Positions 58,008 to 64,000 of a stretch of DNA of 64,000 nucleotides are shown here, piece by piece. This DNA comes from an uncultured Clostridia bacterium (GTDB lineage: Bacteria; Bacillota; Clostridia; Christensenellales; CAG-314), in NCBI GenBank assembly GCA_947586855.1, contig CANPXV010000006.1, positions 1-64,000 on the forward strand, written 5' to 3'. The notes under the pieces are model-generated. The model searched no databases. It was given only the letters and a program-made list of their open reading frames with translations, and was not told the origin of the DNA. Position 1 is the first letter of the stretch. Every line of letters starts with the position of its first letter. Both the position numbers and the translations under genes were made by a program.

Positions 58008-59990
58008 CTATTTGCGGGGCAGGGTCACCTTTACGCACAACGGAGTGTCGGCCGAGTTGGTGCCGATGTACACTTCGTAGGCGCCACCCTCCACCAGCCA
58101 GCGGTCCTCCGCCACAGAGTAGTAGGCAAAGGCCTCAAAGGGCAGCCGCACGGTAACACGCTGCGTTGCATGCGCCTCCAACGGTACCCGACGGAAGGCC
58201 GCCAATTCCATAAATGGTCGAAAAACTCTCGGGTTGACCTCTCGCACGTACAGTTGCGCAATTTCCGTGCCCGCACGCTCGCCCACGTTGGACAGGTCGA
58301 AGCTCACCTCGACGCCCTGTTCGTCCACCTTGGCAACGGCGTTGGCGTAGGCAAACTTGGTGTAGCTTAGCCCGTAGCCGAAGGGAAACATCGGTTGCGG
58401 CAAAGCGTTGGGCAGCCCCTTGTGCAGGGCGGTGGTGTGGTAGCGATAGCCCACCAACAGTCCGTCGCTGTACACGCTTACGGTGCTGTCGCAGTAGCAG
58501 TCGTGGGCAGGATAGGCGTTTTCCGTGTGGGGAAAAGTCTCCGTCAGTTTTCCGCAGGGGACGATCTTGCCCGTCAGCACCTCGGCCACGGCCACATTGC
58601 CCACCTCTCCGGGATAGCCCGCCCACACAACGGCGGCCACGTCCTCTATCCAATCGGACATATCCACGGGCGCACCGCAGTACAGCACCACCACGGTGTT
58701 GGGGTTTTTGCGGGCGGTTTCCTTTATCAGATGTTCCTGCGATATCGGCAGACGGGCCTGCGCCCTGTCAAAGCCCTCGCAGTCGTGCAGACCTGCGCAC
58801 ACAATGGCGGCGTCCTTGCCGTAGGCGTCCTCTATTTGCAGCAGGGGCGCCTCGGACACGCCGTATTCCCACAGATCCCGATAGCTCACTTTGCCCTGCG
58901 GCAGAGCCTCTTTCAGCGCCGAAAGCAACGTGACGGGCGTTTTGCTTGGCACCACCGAGGACGAACCGCCCCCGTTGATGTAGTTGTTGGCAAAGTTGCC
59001 GCCCACGCTTACGTTGGCAGTGGCGGATAGCGGCAGCACGCCGTTGTTTTTTAGCAGCACAATGCCCTCTTGCGCTATTTGCAGCGCCACATTGCGCCGT
59101 TCGTCCACAGTCATGGTGATTTTGCGGGATTTTTTGTTGTTTTCGCAGTTGCGCACAAAGCGCAGCACCCTGTTGGCGCACTCGTCCACCTGACTGTCGG
59201 TTAGTTCGCCGTCATCGTAGGCCTGTTGCAGACGGTTGCGGTGCTTCTCGTCGTAGGGCATGATGAGGTCCAGCCCCGCCTTGACGGAGGCCGCTGCGTC
59301 GGTGACTGCGCCCCAATCGGACATGATGAGTCCGTCACCGAAGTGTAGCTGTTTGCGTAGCAACTCAAACATTTTTTTGTGTTGCGCCATACGCACGCCG
59401 TTTGTCACATTGTAGGAGCACATCACGGCCATCGGTTGCGCCTCGCACGCCATCTCGAAGGCTTTGAGGTAGATCTCTCGCAGGGTGCGCTCGTCCACCT
59501 CGGCGCTTAGCCACATGCGGCTGTTTTCGGCGTTGTTGCAGCAAAAGTGTTTAAGTGTGGCGCCCACGCCGTTATCCTGCAAGCCCCGCACATATTGCCT
59601 GCCCAATGTGCCCGCCAGCAGCGGGTCCTCCGATATGTATTCGAAATTTCTGCCGCAGTGGGGGCTGCGCTTGATGTTGAGCCCCGGTGCCAGCAGCACG
59701 TCCACGTCCTTGTCTATGGCGTCGTTTGCCAGGGCGCAACCCAGCCGATAGGTCAGCTGCTCGTCCCAGCATTGGCTTGTCACCTGCATAGATGGATACG
59801 CCACCGAGGGTTGGTCCACAAACCTGTCCCCCTCCTGCTTGGGCGTGCGCAGACCCAGCGGCCCGTCCGATACGGTGGCGCAGTACAGTTTGCCGCCGAA
59901 ATCCTCCGTATGCCAACAGTCCTTGCCCATCAGCAGTTGCAATTTGTCCTTTTGTGCGATATTTTGCTGCGTATTTTGCGTTTTTTTCAC
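58008..59990 (-). CDS. GH3 family beta-glycosidase
   Basis: VDVLLAPGLNIKRSPHCGRNFEYISEDPLLAG, GVGATLKHFCCNNAENSR, FGDGLIMSDWGAVTDAAASVKAGLDLIMP, PFGYGLSYTKF. Confidence 0.95.
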   Translation of the reverse strand: MKKTQNTQQNIAQKDKLQLLMGKDCWHTEDFGGKLYCATVSDGPLGLRTPKQEGDRFVDQPSVAYPSMQVTSQCWDEQLTYRLGCALANDAIDKDVDVLLAPGLNIKRSPHCGRNFEYISEDPLLAGTLGRQYVRGLQDNGVGATLKHFCCNNAENSRMWLSAEVDERTLREIYLKAFEMACEAQPMAVMCSYNVTNGVRMAQHKKMFELLRKQLHFGDGLIMSDWGAVTDAAASVKAGLDLIMPYDEKHRNRLQQAYDDGELTDSQVDECANRVLRFVRNCENNKKSRKITMTVDERRNVALQIAQEGIVLLKNNGVLPLSATANVSVGGNFANNYINGGGSSSVVPSKTPVTLLSALKEALPQGKVSYRDLWEYGVSEAPLLQIEDAYGKDAAIVCAGLHDCEGFDRAQARLPISQEHLIKETARKNPNTVVVLYCGAPVDMSDWIEDVAAVVWAGYPGEVGNVAVAEVLTGKIVPCGKLTETFPHTENAYPAHDCYCDSTVSVYSDGLLVGYRYHTTALHKGLPNALPQPMFPFGYGLSYTKFAYANAVAKVDEQGVEVSFDLSNVGERAGTEIAQLYVREVNPRVFRPFMELAAFRRVPLEAHATQRVTVRLPFEAFAYYSVAEDRWLVEGGAYEVYIGTNSADTPLCVKVTLPRK

Positions 59991-60041
59991 GGTGATTCTC
60001 CTTGAATTTTATATTTTTACATCTGCACATATGCGCAATTA

Positions 60042-60977
60042 TCAGTAGTATTCCACAACTTCGACGGGTATTTTTATCCGCTGCTCCGTCATCACGTGGT
60101 CGTATAGTTGCAGCATCGAGTAGGCCGCAATGGCGCCCCAATGCTTGCGCTCGGCCTTGGCCGTGACGTAGGCAAAGTGGGATGGCGGTTTGAGCCCGTC
60201 AAAGCCGGCAAGCAGCACCTTTCCGCCCAAACCTTTCAGCTCCAACTCGCTGTGTATGCCCATGGCCGTCTCGTCGTTGGCGCACACGATGGCGTCGGGC
60301 AGCACGGATTTTTCCAGCAAAAATCGGGATACGCTCACGCCGCCCTCGTAGGTAAAGTCGCTTTGCAACACAACGGTGTTTTTGCTTTGCAGACGGTTGT
60401 CCGCCAGCGCCTGACAAAAGCCCTTGTAGCGATTTTTGCTCTCCACCGATGTGTTTGGGCCGCCCACAAAGGCAAAACTGCGTGCGCCTCGGTTGATGAG
60501 AGAGGTGGTGACGTCGTAGCCGCCCTTGTAGTTGTCCAGCGTCACGTTGACAGCGCCGTCTATGAGGTCGTCCCTGTCCATCATCACCACGGGTATGCGG
60601 CGGCTTATCACCTCCCGTATGTCCTCGGTGGATACGCTGCTGTTAAGCACAAACAGCCCGTCCATCCATTTGAGGTTGGTGATGTTTTCGCCGACGTAGA
60701 TGACCAGCTCGCAGTTGCTTACGTTGAGCACGCTCTTCAACGTGCTGACAATCTCCGGATAGATGATGCCGCTTATCGAGTGCAAGCACAGCATCATCTG
60801 GCGTTGATAGCCGTGGTTGCGCTTGCGGCCGCTTTTGCCGGTGTAGCCCAGCTCCTGCGCCGCCTCGATGACCCGCTGCTTGGTTTCGTCCGGTATGCGC
60901 GGGTCGTTGTTGAGCACATAGCTGACGGTGGACACGGCAACTTGCGCCTTTTGGGCAATATCTTTGAGTGTGACCAT
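60042..60977 (-). CDS. LacI-family transcriptional regulator
   Basis: MVTLKDIAQKAQVAVSTVSYVLNNDPRIPDETKQRVIEAAQELGY; ORF track start 61058 is an upstream extension. Confidence 0.94.
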   Translation of the reverse strand: MVTLKDIAQKAQVAVSTVSYVLNNDPRIPDETKQRVIEAAQELGYTGKSGRKRNHGYQRQMMLCLHSISGIIYPEIVSTLKSVLNVSNCELVIYVGENITNLKWMDGLFVLNSSVSTEDIREVISRRIPVVMMDRDDLIDGAVNVTLDNYKGGYDVTTSLINRGARSFAFVGGPNTSVESKNRYKGFCQALADNRLQSKNTVVLQSDFTYEGGVSVSRFLLEKSVLPDAIVCANDETAMGIHSELELKGLGGKVLLAGFDGLKPPSHFAYVTAKAERKHWGAIAAYSMLQLYDHVMTEQRIKIPVEVVEYY

Positions 60978-61147
60978 TTTTCTCCTTGACGTGCGCCAAA
61001 ACGTATTTTTGCCCGAAACAGCGTTTCTTTTGCATTTTTGACGCACCAATATAAACATTGTAGCACCATTCTGTCGTAATTGTCAAGAATTCAACAAAAT
61101 ACACCTAAATTCAATGAAATTTCGACAAATTAAACGGCCAGCCCGTC

Positions 61148-61176
61148 TTGAAACGCCCTTTTGGATATGCTAAAAT
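61148..61176 (+). promoter_or_regulatory. SigA-type promoter for GH94
   Basis: TTGAAA - 17 nt - TAAAAT. Confidence 0.65.
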
Positions 61177-61251
61177 GGAATCGTAAGGGTGAAATTTTGC
61201 TTTTTTGCCCGTCAATAGTGAAATTTATTGAAAGAGAAAGAGAGATAATAT

Positions 61252-63597
61252 ATGTTAGATAACAAATACGGATACTTTTCTCCCGACGGAAAGGAATTCG
61301 TGATCACCAACCCCTACACACCCAGACCCTGGATCAACGTCATCAGCAACGGTGACTATTCTATGATGGTGTCGCAGATGGGCGGTGGATTCTCATTCAG
61401 AGGCAACGCCGAGCAAAACAGGATAACTCGGCTGTATCAGGATATAGTAAAGGACAATTGGGGCAAGTACTTCTACCTGCGGGACAAGCAAAGCGGCCGG
61501 TTTTGGAGCGCCGCACTCAATCCCGTCAAAAGCAATTGCGACGGCTACACGGTGCGTCACGGCTTGGGCTACTCTGCATTTGTGCGCACCTCCGAGGGTA
61601 TCGAGAGCACCCTCACGGTGTTTGTGGCCCGCAACAAGCCTATGGAGTACGCCCTGCTCACCCTCAAAAACCTCACGGACAGGCCTCGCTCGTTGGATGT
61701 GACGGGATATTTCGAGTGGGCGTTGGGCATTGCCTACGACACCCACAGGGAGTTTCAGCGTCTGTTCTACGACGTGCGCTACGACAAATCTCTGCATGCG
61801 GTGGTGGCCAACAAGTGCCTTTGGGGCTTTGCCGACAGCAAGGGCCGCTACAACAACGACGACTATCCCTACACGGCGTTTTTTGCCGCCTCCGACGAGC
61901 CGAGCTCCTTCGACACGGATAAGGAAAGCTTTATCGGCATGTATCGTGACGAGGCCGACCCATTGGCAATGCAAAGCGACAAATTGGCTTGTAACTCGGG
62001 CAGATACGGCGACCCGATAGCGGCATTGCGCATCGAGGTTGAGCTGCCCGCAAATGGCAGCCACACGATGTGCTTTGCATTGGGACTTGCGCAAAAGCAG
62101 ACGGAGGACTATCGCAGTCTGGCCGCATGTGCGCAGGTGGAGCAAGCCCGTGCGGAGCTGCAAGCGGTGCAGGACTATTGGACGGAGCTGTGCGACAAAG
62201 AGCATGTCAGCTCTCCCGACCCCGCATTTGACGTGATGACCAACTATTGGTGCAAATATCAGGCGCTATCCTGCCGCATGTGGGCCAAGGCGGCCTACTA
62301 CCAGATAAGCGGCGGTATCGGCTTCCGCGATCAGTTGCAGGACAGCCTTGTCTGCCTCGAAACGGATCCGCAGCTCACCGAGCGTCAGATATTGTTGCAC
62401 GCCACCAAGCAATTCCGTCAGGGCGACGTGCTGCATTGGTGGCTCACCTACAACGGCGCAGGCCCCCGCACCAGCTGTTCGGACGACTTTTTGTGGTTGC
62501 CCTTTGCCGTACTTTGCTATATGGAAGAGGTCGGCAACCGCAACATACTGAATCAACAGGCGACTTGGTTGGACGGCGGCAGCGGCACCATCTACGAGCA
62601 CTGCAAGGCTGCGATCAATCACAGCCTGTCCATGTTCAGCGACAGGGGCATACCCCTGATGGGCGCCCACGATTGGAACGACGGATTGTCCGCAGTGGGG
62701 CACGGCATGAAGGGCGAAAGTTTTTGGGTGGCGGAGTTTTTGTACTACATCATCACCCGCTTTGCCACCGTGGCAGAGCAAACCGACGACGCCCCCTTTG
62801 CCGAGCTGTTACGTGTCAGGGCGGCGCAACTCAAAAAAGATTTCAACAAACACGGTTGGGACGGAGAGTGGTTTTTGCAGGCCACCAACGATCTGGGCGA
62901 AAAATTGGGCAGCAAGGATAACGCCGAGGGCAAGATCTTCCTCAATCCGCAGCTGTGGGCGGTGATAAGCGACATCACCACGGCAGAACGCAAGCAAAAG
63001 GCCATGCAGTCGGTGGAAAAATACCTGCTGAAAGAGCACGGCGCATTGTTGCTTGCGCCGGAATATTGCTCTCCCAATTGCGAGGTGGGCTACATCACCC
63101 GCTACGCCCCCGGTTTGAGAGAAAACGGCGGCGTCTACACCCATGCGGCCACCTGGGCGGTGTGGGCAGAGGCACTTATGGGGCGTCCCGAGCTGGCCTA
63201 CAAGGCATATAGCGGCATTTGTCCGCCCAACAGGGGCAAGGATGTGGACAGCTTCAAATCCGAGCCGTACGTGTTGCCGGGCAACAGCGACGGGCCCATC
63301 TCTCCCTATTTCGGCAAGGGCGGTTGGAGCTGGTACTCCGGCTCGGCGCAGTGGCTGCACAGGGTGGCCGTCAATTGGATACTCGGCGTGCGTGCCACCT
63401 TTGAAGGGTTGGTGGTGGAGCCGTGCATTCCGTCGGATTGGCAGGGCTACGACTACAAGCGCAGCTTCCGCAATGCCGTGTACAACATTTCGGTGCGGCG
63501 TACGGGTAAAAAACAGCTTGTCGTGGACGGAAAGATCTGCAACCGCATACCCGACTTTGGTCAGGGCGAACACAAAGTTGAATTGGAAATAGAGTAA
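61252..63597 (+). CDS. GH94 family glycoside phosphorylase (cellobiose/cellodextrin phosphorylase-like)
   Basis: 781 aa; YGYFSPDGKEFVITNPYTPRPWINVISN, GGIGFRDQLQDSL, GAHDWNDGLSAVG, GGVYTHAATWAVWAEALMG. Confidence 0.92.
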   Translation: MLDNKYGYFSPDGKEFVITNPYTPRPWINVISNGDYSMMVSQMGGGFSFRGNAEQNRITRLYQDIVKDNWGKYFYLRDKQSGRFWSAALNPVKSNCDGYTVRHGLGYSAFVRTSEGIESTLTVFVARNKPMEYALLTLKNLTDRPRSLDVTGYFEWALGIAYDTHREFQRLFYDVRYDKSLHAVVANKCLWGFADSKGRYNNDDYPYTAFFAASDEPSSFDTDKESFIGMYRDEADPLAMQSDKLACNSGRYGDPIAALRIEVELPANGSHTMCFALGLAQKQTEDYRSLAACAQVEQARAELQAVQDYWTELCDKEHVSSPDPAFDVMTNYWCKYQALSCRMWAKAAYYQISGGIGFRDQLQDSLVCLETDPQLTERQILLHATKQFRQGDVLHWWLTYNGAGPRTSCSDDFLWLPFAVLCYMEEVGNRNILNQQATWLDGGSGTIYEHCKAAINHSLSMFSDRGIPLMGAHDWNDGLSAVGHGMKGESFWVAEFLYYIITRFATVAEQTDDAPFAELLRVRAAQLKKDFNKHGWDGEWFLQATNDLGEKLGSKDNAEGKIFLNPQLWAVISDITTAERKQKAMQSVEKYLLKEHGALLLAPEYCSPNCEVGYITRYAPGLRENGGVYTHAATWAVWAEALMGRPELAYKAYSGICPPNRGKDVDSFKSEPYVLPGNSDGPISPYFGKGGWSWYSGSAQWLHRVAVNWILGVRATFEGLVVEPCIPSDWQGYDYKRSFRNAVYNISVRRTGKKQLVVDGKICNRIPDFGQGEHKVELEIE

Positions 63598-63629
63598 CAC
63601 GCAAATAACAATCAAAACAGGAGGACCAC

Positions 63630-64000
63630 ATGAAAAAGTTAGCTATTGTATTGACGCTGGTGTTGGTGCTTGCCGCCGCAGTTACAGCGTTTGCTGCTTG
63701 CAAAAACGATTACGACCTCATCTACGACTGCTGGAATCTCGGCACCGATGCGGAGCCCACGGTCGAGGAGTACATGATCCAAGCCTTCGAGGAGGCGCAC
63801 AACGTAAGGATCATGCGCCGCAACCACCCGGGAAGCAGCTACGGCGACGCTATCAAATCCACGATAGGCAGAGGCGAAGCCCCCGATGTGTTTATGATAG
63901 ACAGCATCAACTATGTGCTGTCCAATCAATATGGTCTGGACATCACAGAGTATGCCGCAAACGATGAGGATTGGAAAAACATCCCCGCCGCATTGGAAGA
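63630..64000 (+). CDS. Sugar ABC transporter substrate-binding lipoprotein, 5' part only (truncated by window end)
   Basis: MKKLAIVLTLVLVLAAAVTAFAACKNDYDLIYDCWNLGTDAEPTVEEYMIQAFEEAHNVRIMRRNHPGSSYGDAIKSTIGRGEAPDVFMID; AGGAGG RBS; not in the ORF track because it runs off the edge. Confidence 0.85.
   Translation, partial: MKKLAIVLTLVLVLAAAVTAFAACKNDYDLIYDCWNLGTDAEPTVEEYMIQAFEEAHNVRIMRRNHPGSSYGDAIKSTIGRGEAPDVFMIDSINYVLSNQYGLDITEYAANDEDWKNIPAALE

Noticed and set aside
1-64000. tRNA/rRNA genes or riboswitches
   Set aside because: No cloverleaf, rRNA-like or recognised riboswitch core was seen by eye in the intergenic regions; an Infernal/Rfam scan would be needed to be certain.

Overview
The window looks like a Gram-positive (Clostridia-like) chromosome segment, probably from a gut or rumen metagenome. 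The lineage call is inference from gene content only. It starts with tuf, then a DUF1538 membrane protein with two PII-like proteins, then a secreted-protein and oligopeptide-uptake region: a 2022-aa lipoprotein, a ~2650-aa subtilase with BspA-like leucine-rich repeats, two lipoproteins, and an oppABCDF-like importer whose subunits carry large insertions. From ~28 to 55.5 kb lies a nearly complete galacturonan/pectin-oligosaccharide catabolic locus: GH4 with a CHEV motif, kduD, KDPG aldolase fused to a VOC-like domain, kdgK, an orphan TIM barrel, kduI, MsmX/UgpC-like ATPase, uxaB, uxaA, uxaC, CE8 pectinesterase, an LplB/YtcP/LipO-like ABC importer with several unknown 4-TM proteins, GH28 and GH105. 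The end holds AraC, a CE4-like deacetylase, GH3, LacI, GH94 and a truncated sugar-binding lipoprotein. The strongest unexplained signals are: (1) a modular family of structured intergenic repeats placed just after terminators, including a 126-bp near-identical inverted pair flanking ~18 kb of the pectin locus; (2) a set of 4-TM proteins around the ABC ATPase of the oligogalacturonide-type importer; (3) an expanded Opp system whose extracellular insert resembles modules in the neighbouring giant lipoprotein. No tRNA, rRNA, CRISPR array, transposase or phage gene was recognised. All family calls are by eye from protein motifs; no database search was run.
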